From assembly GCA_040880285.1 (NCBI GenBank), contig JBBDIT010000007.1, positions 62,001-126,000 on the forward strand: 64,000 bases of DNA, in the 5' to 3' direction. Of this stretch, positions 53,917-62,806 are shown piece after piece; position 1 is the first letter of the stretch; every line of letters begins with the position of its first letter. A model generated the notes under the pieces. The model made no database searches. It was not told the DNA's origin and saw only the letters and a list, made by a program, of their open reading frames with translations. Made by a program: the position numbers and the translations under genes. The stretch comes from JANQJA01 sp040880285. Lineage in GTDB: Bacteria > Pseudomonadota > Gammaproteobacteria > Pseudomonadales > Azotimanducaceae.

Positions 53917-54056
53917 TGCCGGACAAGACGGCACGTTACTATCTCGACCTCGAGGACATCTTGTACCTGCATCGGGTACAACTGGAACGGTACGCCTTCA
54001 TTCAAACCAGGAGGATATTGCCGAGCAGGTCACTCGAGAACACGCGTTCCGACTGA
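53916..54056 (+). pseudogene. doc: Truncated Doc/Fic toxin
   Basis: A GTG overlapping the phd stop opens a frame whose residues 9-27 (YLDLEDILYLHRVQLERYA) match the first helix of Doc-type Fic proteins. After residue 28 the sequence becomes unrelated and ends at TGA, so the catalytic HPFxxGN segment is absent. It is a 5' remnant of a former phd-doc module. Confidence 0.7.
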
Positions 54057-54091
54057 GGATAGGAATTTCAACGGGGCTTTGCTCCGGGCAG

Positions 54092-54304
54092 TCAGCTCTG
54101 AAGGCGGTGAGCGGTTCTACGGATCGTCAGGGACACCCAGTCCGGCTGATCCAGCCCCAGGTGCATCAGAATTATCTCGATGACCTCGGGGTCTTTAATG
54201 CTCGCAATGATCCTGACCTTGCCGTCGCACTTCTCACACTTCTCAATTTCTATGTGGATGGCCGCCCCGACAAACACTCGCTTGAGCCACTGCGCCCAGG
54301 TCAT
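54092..54304 (-). pseudogene. IS91-type transposase C-terminal remnant
   Basis: A 70-residue frame beginning TWAQWLKRVF, then CEKCDGKVRIIASIKDPEVI, matches the C-terminal zinc-finger-like end of IS91/Y2 transposases. The catalytic region is missing; palindromic repeats replace it upstream. It shows that a mobile element once entered the island. Confidence 0.65.
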
Positions 54305-54334
54305 GGTTTCGCGGCGTCGAACGGGAGTTGCGTG

Positions 54335-54451
54335 TCGCGATTTTCGCCTTCGGCGAAAACGCTGCCGGCCTCGACCGGCTTTCGGCGCTTCGCTTCGTCG
54401 GGTAGCAGTTGCCTCTCGCGATTTTCGCCTTCGGCGAAAACGCTGTCGGCC
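54335..54451. repeat. Pair of 36-bp palindromic direct repeats (REP-like)
   Basis: Two nearly identical 36-base copies at 54335-54370 and 54416-54451 (one mismatch) each contain the perfect palindrome TTTTCGCCTTCGGCGAAAA. A further hairpin with TTTGCCCCTTTGGGGCAAA follows. They lie between the transposase remnant and tRNA-Met and look like REP elements. Confidence 0.8.
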
Positions 54452-54487
54452 TTCGCGTTTTGCCCCTTTGGGGCAAAGCCGCGAAGT

Positions 54488-54564
54488 TGGTAGCTACGGG
54501 TGGACTTGAACCACCGACCCCAGCATTATGAATGCTGTGCTCTAACCAGCTGAGCTACGTAGCC
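54488..54564 (-). tRNA. tRNA-Met (CAT), elongator type
   Basis: The minus strand folds as a 77-base cloverleaf with encoded CCA. The acceptor starts GGCTACG, D-arm GCTCAGCTGGTTAGAGC, anticodon loop TTCATAA in AGCATTCATAATGCT, and T-arm GTGGTTCAAGTCCAC. It closely follows the E. coli elongator tRNA-Met. The first pair is a G-T wobble. The 3' end abuts the mosaic island, so the tRNA may have been an integration site. Confidence 0.95.
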
Positions 54565-54678
54565 ATGACAAGTCGATGCCTGCCGAACCATGTGCGTCCT
54601 GCACAAATTGGGGGGCATTTGAGGGAGCGGATTCTCCGTGGATATCCCGGTTTTGTCAAGATTTCGACTGTTGTCGGG

Positions 54679-55689
54679 CTAGCGATCCAGCTGTGCCAGA
54701 CGACCGATCAGCTCCTCAATCCGGGTACTGTAACCAAATTCATTGTCATACCAGCTGACCACCTTTACCAGGCGCTTATCCATCACCTGGGTCAGGGCGG
54801 GATCAAAGACGCTGGAGTGGCTATTACCGATAATATCGCTGGAGACAATCGGGTCTTCACAATACTCAAGAATTCCGTGTAACGGTCCTTCCGCCGCGGC
54901 CCTCATGGCCTTGTTAATGTCATCGACGGTAACATCCGTCGCCAGTTCTACCGTCATATCCACGAGGCTGCCATCGGCTACCGGCACTCGTATGGCGAGC
55001 CCGTCTATTTTGCCGGCAAGCTCCGGCAGGACGATACCAATTGCACTGGCAGCCCCGGTTGAGGTCGGCACAATGTTGGTGGCCGCATTCCTGGATCGAC
55101 GCAAATCCTCATGGGGTGCATCGATCAGGCGCTGGTCTGAAGTATAGGCATGGACCGTGGTCAGCAGGCCCTTGATGATACCGAATTTTTCATGCAATAC
55201 CTTGGCGATAGGCGCCGCACAATTCGTGGTGCAGCTGGCGTTGCTGACAATGGTCGACTCCTTTGTGACCACATGGTCATTCACGCCCATGACCAGTGTT
55301 GCATCGAGCGGGTCTTTGGTCGGTACGGTGACAATAACGCGCCTCGCCCCGGCGTCCAGGTGCTTTTGCAACTGGGACAGCTTGCGGAACTGACCGCTAC
55401 TCTCGACGACATAGTCAACGCCGAATTCTTTCCATGGCAGGTTTGCCGGATCGCGCTCTGACAAAACCTTGAACGGATCGCCATCGATTTCCATGATGTC
55501 GCCATCCAGCTTGACCTGACCCGGGTAGCGACCGTGGATGCTGTCGTAGCGAAATGCATAAGCCAGTTGTTCCGGGCTGGCGAGATCGTTGATAGCAACG
55601 ACATCATAATGTCGACGTTGTTTGGCAATCCGCATGACGGTACGGCCGATCCGGCCAAAGCCGTTGATGGCGATTCTTGGCACTGACAT
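54679..55689 (-). CDS. gap: Type I glyceraldehyde-3-phosphate dehydrogenase
   Basis: A 336-residue glycolytic enzyme oxidising glyceraldehyde-3-phosphate with NAD(P). The NAD-binding start INGFGRIGRTV, the catalytic cysteine in SNASCTTNC (near residue 155), and TTVHAYTSDQRLID are all present. It follows ychF by 13 bases on the same strand. Erythrose-4-phosphate dehydrogenase (Epd) is a close relative; the form here is closer to GAPDH, though I cannot exclude the other. Confidence 0.9.
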   Translation of the reverse strand: MSVPRIAINGFGRIGRTVMRIAKQRRHYDVVAINDLASPEQLAYAFRYDSIHGRYPGQVKLDGDIMEIDGDPFKVLSERDPANLPWKEFGVDYVVESSGQFRKLSQLQKHLDAGARRVIVTVPTKDPLDATLVMGVNDHVVTKESTIVSNASCTTNCAAPIAKVLHEKFGIIKGLLTTVHAYTSDQRLIDAPHEDLRRSRNAATNIVPTSTGAASAIGIVLPELAGKIDGLAIRVPVADGSLVDMTVELATDVTVDDINKAMRAAAEGPLHGILEYCEDPIVSSDIIGNSHSSVFDPALTQVMDKRLVKVVSWYDNEFGYSTRIEELIGRLAQLDR

Positions 55690-55702
55690 AGGTTACCTCA
55701 CA

Positions 55703-56794
55703 CTAGACGTTAAAACGGAAATGAACGACATCACCGTCTGCCACAATATACTCCTTACCTTCCAGACGCCACTTACCGGCTTCTTTCGCGCCCTGCTCGC
55801 CATTGCCGGCAACAAAGTCTTCATAGGCCACTACCTCGGCACGAATAAACCCCTTTTCAAAATCCGTATGGATGACGCCGGCCGCCTGCGGCGCCGTGGC
55901 ATTACGCCTGACTGTCCACGCGCGCACTTCTTTAGGGCCAGCGGTAAAGAAGGTTTGCAGGCCGAGCATCTTGTAGCCAGCACGGATGACCCGGTCGAGG
56001 CCCGGTTCGGTCATGCCAAGGTCGGTGAGGAATTCCATTTTCTCATCGTCTTCGAGTTCGGCGATCTCCGCCTCCAACTTGTTGCAGATCACCACCACCT
56101 CGGCACCCTCGGTCTCGGCAATCCTGTTCACCGCATCCAGTAACGGATTGTTATCAAAGCCGTCTTCATTGACGTTGGCTATATAAAGTACCGGCTTCAT
56201 GGTCAGCAGGTGCAAGTCATGGACTTCTTTGCCTTGTTCTTCTGTAAGCACAAAGGTCCGCGCCGGATTGCCTTCATTGATGTGATGCGAGAGCTTCTCC
56301 AGAAACGCCATCTTTGCGAGGGCATCCTTGTCGCCGCTCTTGGCAACGCGATGTACTCGCGCAATCGCTTTTTCAATTGTTTCAAGATCGGCGAGACCAA
56401 GTTCGGTGTTGATGATCTCAATATCCCGCGCCGGATCAATCGTTGTGGAGACGTGCGTCACGTTCTCATCTTCAAAGCAACGCACCACGTGGGCGATCGC
56501 GTGAGTCTCTCGAATGTTGGCCAGAAACTGGTTGCCAAGCCCTTCGCCTTTCGAGGCGCCTTCGACCAGTCCGGCAATATCAACGAACTCCATGCTGGTA
56601 GGGATTACCCTGGCCGGCTTGACGATCCCCGCCAGCATATCGAGTCGTGGGTCCGGCATTGGTACCACGCCTGAGTTGGGCTCAATGGTGCAAAACGGAA
56701 AATTTTCTGCTGCGATATTGGCTTTGGTAAGCGCATTAAATAGTGTCGACTTGCCTACATTGGGCAGACCGACGATTCCACAATTAAATCCCAT
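55703..56794 (-). CDS. ychF: Ribosome-binding ATPase YchF
   Basis: A 363-residue Obg-family ATPase. G1 is GLPNVGKST (residues 9-17), G3 is DIAGLVEGASKGEGLGN, and the G4 site is the altered NVNE that gives ATP over GTP preference. The coiled-coil middle and C-terminal TGS domain (FFTAGPKEVRAWTVRRNATAP) are in place. It lies in the conserved pth-ychF order. Confidence 0.95.
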   Translation of the reverse strand: MGFNCGIVGLPNVGKSTLFNALTKANIAAENFPFCTIEPNSGVVPMPDPRLDMLAGIVKPARVIPTSMEFVDIAGLVEGASKGEGLGNQFLANIRETHAIAHVVRCFEDENVTHVSTTIDPARDIEIINTELGLADLETIEKAIARVHRVAKSGDKDALAKMAFLEKLSHHINEGNPARTFVLTEEQGKEVHDLHLLTMKPVLYIANVNEDGFDNNPLLDAVNRIAETEGAEVVVICNKLEAEIAELEDDEKMEFLTDLGMTEPGLDRVIRAGYKMLGLQTFFTAGPKEVRAWTVRRNATAPQAAGVIHTDFEKGFIRAEVVAYEDFVAGNGEQGAKEAGKWRLEGKEYIVADGDVVHFRFNV

Positions 56795-56903
56795 TCAGGA
56801 AACTCCAAATTCGGTGTCTCGGCGCTGCCGGTACATCACCGGCTTACTAGCGCACAAGTATTATTGCGTGGCGTGTTCTGGTCACTCGTGTTCTGATCAC
56901 GCG

Positions 56904-57512
56904 TTATTCACTGCGATCCGCGGCTTCAGCCTTAAAGCCGTTCAGTTCGTTCATTGCCTGCTCGATGTTGCCTTCGATAGCCAGCGGCAAATATCGTAGC
57001 GCCTCGCCAATACACTGATGGATCAGATCACGATCCCTGACGCTCGCCTTTCCGAGGACATGTCCTGTCACTTCGGACTTTTCCCCGGGATGCCCCACGC
57101 CTATCCTGATCCGGTTGAATGCCTGACTGCCGCCCAGGGCGGCCGAAATATCCCGGAGTCCGTTGTGACCGGCAAGACCACCGCCTTTTTTGAACCGTAT
57201 GGTACCCATGGATAAATCCAGCTCATCGTGGACGACCAGCATTTCTTCGGGTTCGATTTTATAAAATCGCGCGGTTGCGCCGACCGACTTACCACTGTCG
57301 TTCATGTAGGTCGTGGGCAGCAAAAGACGTAGTTCCTGGCCATGAGCGACGGTCGTCGCAATCATGCCAAAGAACTTTTTCTCGGCTCGAAAGGATGCGC
57401 CTTGCAGATCAGCAAACCGGGTCACAAACCAGGCACCAGCATTGTGCCTGGTGTCTGCGTATTGCGCTCCCGGGTTGCCTAATCCAACAATCAGCTTGAG
57501 GGGTCGGCTCAT
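56904..57512 (-). CDS. pth: Peptidyl-tRNA hydrolase
   Basis: Recycles peptidyl-tRNA dropped from ribosomes. The catalytic histidine is His23 in DTRHNAGAWFV, with TYMNDSG and HDELDL further on and GGGLAGHNGLRDI as the tRNA-binding loop. At 202 residues it is full length. It follows rplY by 19 bases, the usual order, and precedes ychF. Confidence 0.95.
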   Translation of the reverse strand: MSRPLKLIVGLGNPGAQYADTRHNAGAWFVTRFADLQGASFRAEKKFFGMIATTVAHGQELRLLLPTTYMNDSGKSVGATARFYKIEPEEMLVVHDELDLSMGTIRFKKGGGLAGHNGLRDISAALGGSQAFNRIRIGVGHPGEKSEVTGHVLGKASVRDRDLIHQCIGEALRYLPLAIEGNIEQAMNELNGFKAEAADRSE

Positions 57513-57531
57513 GCTTCACCCTGCCGGGTTA

Positions 57532-58227
57532 TCAGTCTTCAGAAGAATCTTTATCGCCTGTTTCATCGGATGAACTCTCATCCGATTCTTCAGTACCGAC
57601 TTCCGTCTCAGGGGCTTCCGGAGCCTCTTCTTCAATGACTTCGGCGCGTTGCTCATGAAGTGAGACAACCACCTGATCATGATCTTCACCCAACTGCAGC
57701 GCCGGAATGACGACACCTTGGGGCAGCGCGATTTCGCTCATATGAATCGAATCACCAATGTCGAGCTTTTCAATATCAACTTCAATGTACTCTGGCAGAT
57801 TGCCCGGCAGACAGCTGACTTCGATTGAGGTCAAATTGTGTGCAATCTGGCCGTTGTGGAGTTTAACTCCTGGGCACAGATCTTCATTGATGAAGTGGAA
57901 CGGCACCTCGACGGTAATTTCCTGGTCCATCCTGACCCGGAAGAAGTCCGCATGCAGAATTCGGTCTTTTGCCGGATGCCGCTGCAGGTCCTTGACGATC
58001 GCCTGCGCTTGATCGCCAGCAGCCTTGATGGTAATAATCTGCGAAAAGAATGCTTCTGTTTCACAGGCCTTATGCAGGTCTTTATGGGGTATCGACAGCG
58101 AAACGGCATCTTTGCCCGCGCCGTACAGGACGACGGGGACCAGATCAGCTTCCCGACGCAGGCGGCGGCTCGCACCTTTCCCTATGTCGGATCGCAGTTC
58201 TGCTGTCAGTTCAATTTGGTCTGACAT
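57532..58227 (-). CDS. rplY: 50S ribosomal protein L25/general stress protein Ctc
   Basis: A 231-residue L25 of the long CTC type that binds 5S rRNA. The N-terminal L25 domain runs from ELTAELRSDIGKGASRRLRRE to about residue 95 and the C-terminal TL5-like domain follows. The end is an acidic, Ser/Asp/Glu-rich tail (about residues 195-231). AGGAGA lies close upstream of the ATG. Confidence 0.94.
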   Translation of the reverse strand: MSDQIELTAELRSDIGKGASRRLRREADLVPVVLYGAGKDAVSLSIPHKDLHKACETEAFFSQIITIKAAGDQAQAIVKDLQRHPAKDRILHADFFRVRMDQEITVEVPFHFINEDLCPGVKLHNGQIAHNLTSIEVSCLPGNLPEYIEVDIEKLDIGDSIHMSEIALPQGVVIPALQLGEDHDQVVVSLHEQRAEVIEEEAPEAPETEVGTEESDESSSDETGDKDSSED

Positions 58228-58302
58228 GGATAGTTCTCCTGGTTGTTGCCGGACACCATCGCGACCATGATGTCCAGCGCTTAAATGAGCCCCACTGATT
58301 CA

Positions 58303-59274
58303 TTATGAAAACAGCGTAGGCTGTACTCTCTTGCTAAAGAGCGCGCTAAGCGACTCTTCATTGCTGACCCTGCGTATCGATTCCGCCAATTCCTCAGCTA
58401 TGCTGATCTGGCGAATTCTCTGGCAACGTTCAGCTTCCTTACTCAGTGGGATGGTGTCGGTTACGATCAACTCATCCAACATTGAATTCTCGATGTTCAT
58501 TAAAGCCTTGCCCGATAACACCGGGTGTGTACAGTAGGCGATAACCTTCAGCGCACCTTCTGACTTGAGCGCTTTGGCCGCAGAACATAATGTGCCTGCG
58601 GTATCAATGATGTCATCCACCAGCACACAAGTCCTGCCTTCGACGTCACCGATAATATGCATGACCTCTGCCTCATTGGCATTAGGTCGACGCTTGTCGA
58701 TAATCGCAAGATCGGCGTCATCCAACTGCTTGGCCATGGCACGCGCCCTGACAACACCACCAACATCGGGCGAAACGATCATCAGGTCCTCAGGCGCCTG
58801 TCTCGTTATATCCCGCAACATCACCGGTGTTGCGTAGATATTGTCGACGGGAATATTAAAAAAGCCCTGAATCTGGTCAGCGTGCAGGTCAATTGTCAAT
58901 ATTCGATCAATGCCTGATGCGCTTAACATATCCGCCACTACCTTTGCGGTAATCGGTACTCTTGCGGACCTCACCCTTCGGTCCTGCCTCGCGTAACCAA
59001 AATATGGCATTACCGCCGTAATCCGGTGAGCCGACGCGCGATGCAGGCAATCTGCCATCACAATCAACTCGATGAGGTTATCGTTGGTCGGCGCACAGGT
59101 CGGCTGGATGACAAACACATCTTTACCACGCACATTATCGTGGATCTCGATGTTTACCTCACCGTCACTGAAACGACCGACTTCTGCCGCACCCAGATCC
59201 ATCTTGAGTCGATTCGCTACCCGGCTCGCCAACACAGGGTGAGCATTGCCCGTAAAGATCTTTAGTTCTGCCAC
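58303..59274 (-). CDS. prs: Ribose-phosphate pyrophosphokinase
   Basis: Makes PRPP from ribose-5-phosphate and ATP. The N-terminus ELKIFTGNAHPVLA, the ATP loop RQDRRVRSARVPITAK and the PRPP-binding DDIIDTAGTL are intact. At 323 residues it is full length. It lies in the conserved order tRNA-Gln, prs, rplY. Confidence 0.95.
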   Translation of the reverse strand: MAELKIFTGNAHPVLASRVANRLKMDLGAAEVGRFSDGEVNIEIHDNVRGKDVFVIQPTCAPTNDNLIELIVMADCLHRASAHRITAVMPYFGYARQDRRVRSARVPITAKVVADMLSASGIDRILTIDLHADQIQGFFNIPVDNIYATPVMLRDITRQAPEDLMIVSPDVGGVVRARAMAKQLDDADLAIIDKRRPNANEAEVMHIIGDVEGRTCVLVDDIIDTAGTLCSAAKALKSEGALKVIAYCTHPVLSGKALMNIENSMLDELIVTDTIPLSKEAERCQRIRQISIAEELAESIRRVSNEESLSALFSKRVQPTLFS

Positions 59275-59315
59275 GGCTACTTCCAGCGCTCTGGTATCTT
59301 TGCTTGACTAAACTT

Positions 59316-59391
59316 TGGCTGGGGTGGCAGGACTCGAACCTGCGAATGCAAGGATCAAAACCTTGTGCCTTACCAACTTGGCGACACCCCA
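59316..59391 (-). tRNA. tRNA-Gln (TTG)
   Basis: A 76-base cloverleaf with encoded CCA on the minus strand. It begins TGGGGTG, as tRNA-Gln does, with D-arm TCGCCAAGTTGGTAAGGC and anticodon loop TTTTGAT (TTG). It stands between ispE and prs, its usual place in gammaproteobacteria. Confidence 0.96.
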
Positions 59392-59419
59392 ATTTGCTAA
59401 AGAGACTGCCTGATTTCGG

Positions 59420-60280
59420 CTAAATGCCCAACTCCGTGTGTAACGGCGATTTGTTCATACCTTCGGCTTTGAATGCTGTCCATTGTGGCGGTACAGCGGC
59501 CAATACCTCATCGGCTAGAAGTTCGGACGCCAGGTCCAGAAATACGCTGGCACCGGTGCCGGTCATTCTAGCAGGGCCCCATTGGCTAAGCCACCGAACG
59601 GCTTCGTCTACCGCCGGATACAGCCTTCGCACCAGCGCTTCACATGCGTTGAATGACCCCTGCTCCAAAAAACGCGCTATTGTGATCGCAGTTCCATTGC
59701 GTGTCAAATCCGGATGACCAAAGATGGCGGCGGTTTCGACGCTAACGCCCGGATGCACAACCACATACCAGGCGGGCGGCAGGTCCATCGGGGTCAACAC
59801 CTCACCGGTACCCCCGGCGAAAGCGCTATGGCCGCAAACGAACACCGGGACATCAGCGCCCAGTCCACGGCCCAGTTCTGCCAGTTCGTCGAGCCCGAGG
59901 CCTTGACTCCACAACCGATTCAGCCCGAGCAGCGTGGTTGCGGCATCGGAGCTACCACCCCCGAGTCCCGCGCCCTGGGGAATCCGCTTGTCCAGCCGGA
60001 TCCTGGCGCCACCCGGATATCCGGTCACGCGCTTTAAAGCCATGGCGGCCTGAAATACGAGGTTGCCTTCCTGTGGAATGTTCTCCTGCGGAATGGCAAT
60101 ACCGGTCGCCGTGAGGCACTCGAGGCTTAGGTCCCGCGTGGCGCCGATTAGTGAGAGTTGATCGCTGAAATCGAGTAATTGAAACACGGTCTCAATATTG
60201 TGATAGCCGTCGGTTCGCCGACCCAGAATATTCAGGCCCAGGTTGATTTTAGCTGGCGCCGGCAGCGTCAATTCGTCCAT
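59420..60280 (-). CDS. ispE: 4-diphosphocytidyl-2-C-methyl-D-erythritol kinase
   Basis: A GHMP kinase of the MEP isoprenoid pathway. PAKINLGLNILGRRTDGYHNIETVF and the phosphate loop PQGAGLGGGSSDAATTL are the signatures, with the C-terminal TGTGASVFLD motif. At 286 residues it is full length. It overlaps lolB by 13 bases, the usual coupling. Confidence 0.95.
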   Translation of the reverse strand: MDELTLPAPAKINLGLNILGRRTDGYHNIETVFQLLDFSDQLSLIGATRDLSLECLTATGIAIPQENIPQEGNLVFQAAMALKRVTGYPGGARIRLDKRIPQGAGLGGGSSDAATTLLGLNRLWSQGLGLDELAELGRGLGADVPVFVCGHSAFAGGTGEVLTPMDLPPAWYVVVHPGVSVETAAIFGHPDLTRNGTAITIARFLEQGSFNACEALVRRLYPAVDEAVRWLSQWGPARMTGTGASVFLDLASELLADEVLAAVPPQWTAFKAEGMNKSPLHTELGI

Positions 60281-60801
60281 TGACGAATCGCCATGATGAG
60301 CTTGACCTCCGGGCGCGTCAGTCGGATCCGCACTGGCAGCGCCTGTTCAATTGCCAGGTACTCGACCTTCCAGCCAAATTGGGTAAAGCCATGGTTCACA
60401 TCCCGATAACGACCGGGCGCAGGACGCCCCCTCACCCAGTACTTCATTTGGGCAACAGGAAAATTGAAGCCCATGACGTTCGCCAACAGTTCGTCAGCGG
60501 ACACGGCAAATACCGGCTCTTCCCCTGGAACCCGCAGCACCACACCTTGATCAGTTCCGCTGATATTGGCGACTCCCATGCCCAGTGGACCTAGCAAATG
60601 GATTTCGAACTGATCACCGTCCTGTTGCCAGTCGATCGTGAAATTGCCTCGTTCCTGGCCAGCTGAAATGCCGAGCTTGCCACGCAAGGACCAGGTCCCA
60701 TCTTCCGGCACCACATCGCCCGTCACGACCGGTTGCGTTGAACAGGCAGTAAGAAACATCAGGGCCAGAAGCGCATATCCCAACGCGGCGCGCGCGGTCA
60801 C
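60268..60801 (-). CDS. lolB: Outer-membrane lipoprotein receptor LolB
   Basis: Accepts lipoproteins from LolA and inserts them into the outer membrane. The lipobox LTAC gives Cys20. The body has WSLRGKLGISAGQERGNFTIDWQQ and VRGRPAPG, typical of LolB. The 177-residue length is somewhat short of E. coli's but within family range. It lies in its conserved place between the TPR lipoprotein and ispE. Confidence 0.92.
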   Translation of the reverse strand: MTARAALGYALLALMFLTACSTQPVVTGDVVPEDGTWSLRGKLGISAGQERGNFTIDWQQDGDQFEIHLLGPLGMGVANISGTDQGVVLRVPGEEPVFAVSADELLANVMGFNFPVAQMKYWVRGRPAPGRYRDVNHGFTQFGWKVEYLAIEQALPVRIRLTRPEVKLIMAIRQWTN

Positions 60802-60812
60802 GAATGCATCCT

Positions 60813-62585
60813 TTACTGACCGATCAATCGTTCAATGACCCGTTTCAGAATGTCACTGTCAGGTTTGAGTTCAAGCGCCTTGTCCCACACCTTGTGTGCT
60901 TCCGCTTTCTCACCCACCGCCCAGAGTACCTCGCCAAGGTGCGCGGCTACTTCATCATTGGGTAACAATTCAAGTGCACGGCGCAAGTGCATAATCGCTT
61001 CATCGAAATTCTCAAGGCGATACATCACCCAGCCGAGACTGTCGATAAACGCCGCCTCATTCGGTTTGATCTCAAGCGCGCGCTGGATCAGTGACAGGGC
61101 CTCGTCGTGACGATCCGTCTGATCCGTAAGCGTATATCCCAATGCATTGAGTGCATCGGCATTGTCAGGGTCGAGCTCGATAATCCGGTCCAGGTCTCTT
61201 TCAAGGATGTCGAGGCGCCCAAACTTCTCACCGGTCATCGCCCGGAAGTACAATAAATCAATATTGCCCGGCTCATTTTCAATTGCCAAATCCATGAGCG
61301 CAAAGACTTCGTCCTCAAGACCACGTTCACTAAGCATTTGTGCTTCAACCATCACGATCTGGTTAAAGCGTTGTGGCTGCTCCGCTCGCATTGTCTCAAG
61401 ATAACTGCGGGCCTCGGAGATCCTGCCGTCATCGGCCATGAGTGAAACAATACGCGATAACGCCGGTAGATATTCGTAGCCGGTGCCAACCTGCCTGTAG
61501 TGTTTGATTGCGGTGGGAATTTCATTGTTCTTCTCGGCAAGGCTACCGAGGTAGAAGTGGGCTTCACCCGCCCGGCGATTCCAGCGCACCATCTGTTGTA
61601 AGTAATCTTTGGCAATCTGATCATCGCCCTGTTCCATGGAAATGAGGGCAAGCGCAAACAAAATGTCACCGTCACCGGGTGCCTGTGTCAGCACCAACTC
61701 GTATTGTGCCCTGGCATCGTCCAGGCGATCCGCCTCAAACAACAACCGTGCATAGATCAAGCGCAGCCTGCGATTCTCGCTCAGCTCTTCGATTGCATCT
61801 TCCAGGAACGAGATCGCATCACTGCTGCGATGCAGGTCCTTGAGCGCAGTCACTTTCAGGATAATCACATTGATGTTCATCGTCTCTGCAAGCATCTGGT
61901 CCGCCAGCTCAAGTGCCTCCGTCAGCCGTCCGCTTTGCTCCAGCAGCACTGCCTTGGAAAACATCAACTGTTCGTCATCCGGAAATTCTTCCAGCATCCG
62001 AGTCATCACTTCCAGCAATGCGTCCCGACTCTGGTCATCCAGGTTCGCCGCGCGGTAGGCAAACATTGGAAAATCCGCCAGGCCGCCCAGACGTTTGACT
62101 GCTTCCAGGTGATAAACGGCACCTTCAAGATCGCCGGTCTTCATGAGCTGGTCGGCCGCATGACGATGCGCATCAATATCGTCCGGGTCTTCCTCTGCCC
62201 AGATTTTGGCAGTTTGCAAGGCCGCCTCATCGCGCTTGAGATAGGTAGCCAGACGCGTCGCCCTGGCCGCCACCCCCGGGTCCCGGGTCTGGAGTGTCGC
62301 CTCAACGTACTTCTCAAGTGCAGTGTCGAACTCGCCGCGATATCCGGCAACTTCCGCTACCAGCAAGCCATATAAGGTGTCCTTGGGAAACGGGGATACG
62401 GGATAGTCGTCCGGATGCGGACGGGGCGGCGGTGCAGGTTGATGGACAGCTTCTTCGTCAAGGACCTTGCCAGCAGCAACTTCACCAGGCTCGGCTTCTG
62501 GCCCGGACACGCTTTCACAACCCGCCAATATCAGCAAGGCAAGTGACGGGACCAGGATGTGTCGCAAGAAATTCATTAGTTTCAA
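60813..62585 (-). CDS. TPR-repeat lipoprotein upstream of lolB
   Basis: A 590-residue lipoprotein with lipobox LAGC (Cys23) and a long array of TPR units filling the rest. Proteins of this type lie upstream of lolB in pseudomonads (PA4667-like) and are thought to help envelope assembly, though their task is not established. It is 11 bases before lolB and divergent from hemA. Confidence 0.88.
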   Translation of the reverse strand: MKLMNFLRHILVPSLALLILAGCESVSGPEAEPGEVAAGKVLDEEAVHQPAPPPRPHPDDYPVSPFPKDTLYGLLVAEVAGYRGEFDTALEKYVEATLQTRDPGVAARATRLATYLKRDEAALQTAKIWAEEDPDDIDAHRHAADQLMKTGDLEGAVYHLEAVKRLGGLADFPMFAYRAANLDDQSRDALLEVMTRMLEEFPDDEQLMFSKAVLLEQSGRLTEALELADQMLAETMNINVIILKVTALKDLHRSSDAISFLEDAIEELSENRRLRLIYARLLFEADRLDDARAQYELVLTQAPGDGDILFALALISMEQGDDQIAKDYLQQMVRWNRRAGEAHFYLGSLAEKNNEIPTAIKHYRQVGTGYEYLPALSRIVSLMADDGRISEARSYLETMRAEQPQRFNQIVMVEAQMLSERGLEDEVFALMDLAIENEPGNIDLLYFRAMTGEKFGRLDILERDLDRIIELDPDNADALNALGYTLTDQTDRHDEALSLIQRALEIKPNEAAFIDSLGWVMYRLENFDEAIMHLRRALELLPNDEVAAHLGEVLWAVGEKAEAHKVWDKALELKPDSDILKRVIERLIGQ

Positions 62586-62806
62586 AGCCTTAGTAATCGC
62601 TGTCTCACCGCAATGACCAACAATAACCTATATTCGGGCTGACAACCCACGTACAATAAGATGCTTGGATCTCGTTGCGGACCAGTGGATGAGTGCACAA
62701 TCCGCATATCGGGGTTCATTCTACTTTTACGTGACCTTCGAGTCATCCGATCGTTCCCTGGATGCACACGAGACCCGGTATGGGATCCAGACTCAAACAG
62801 ACTTCG

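Noticed and set aside
54335..54451. CRISPR or integron attC array
   Set aside because: Only two repeat copies, each internally palindromic, with unequal surroundings and no cas or integrase gene.
54243..54476. Minus-strand frame with two AFSPKAKIA repeats
   Set aside because: The repeats are simply translations of the two palindromic DNA repeats; no independent sign of coding.
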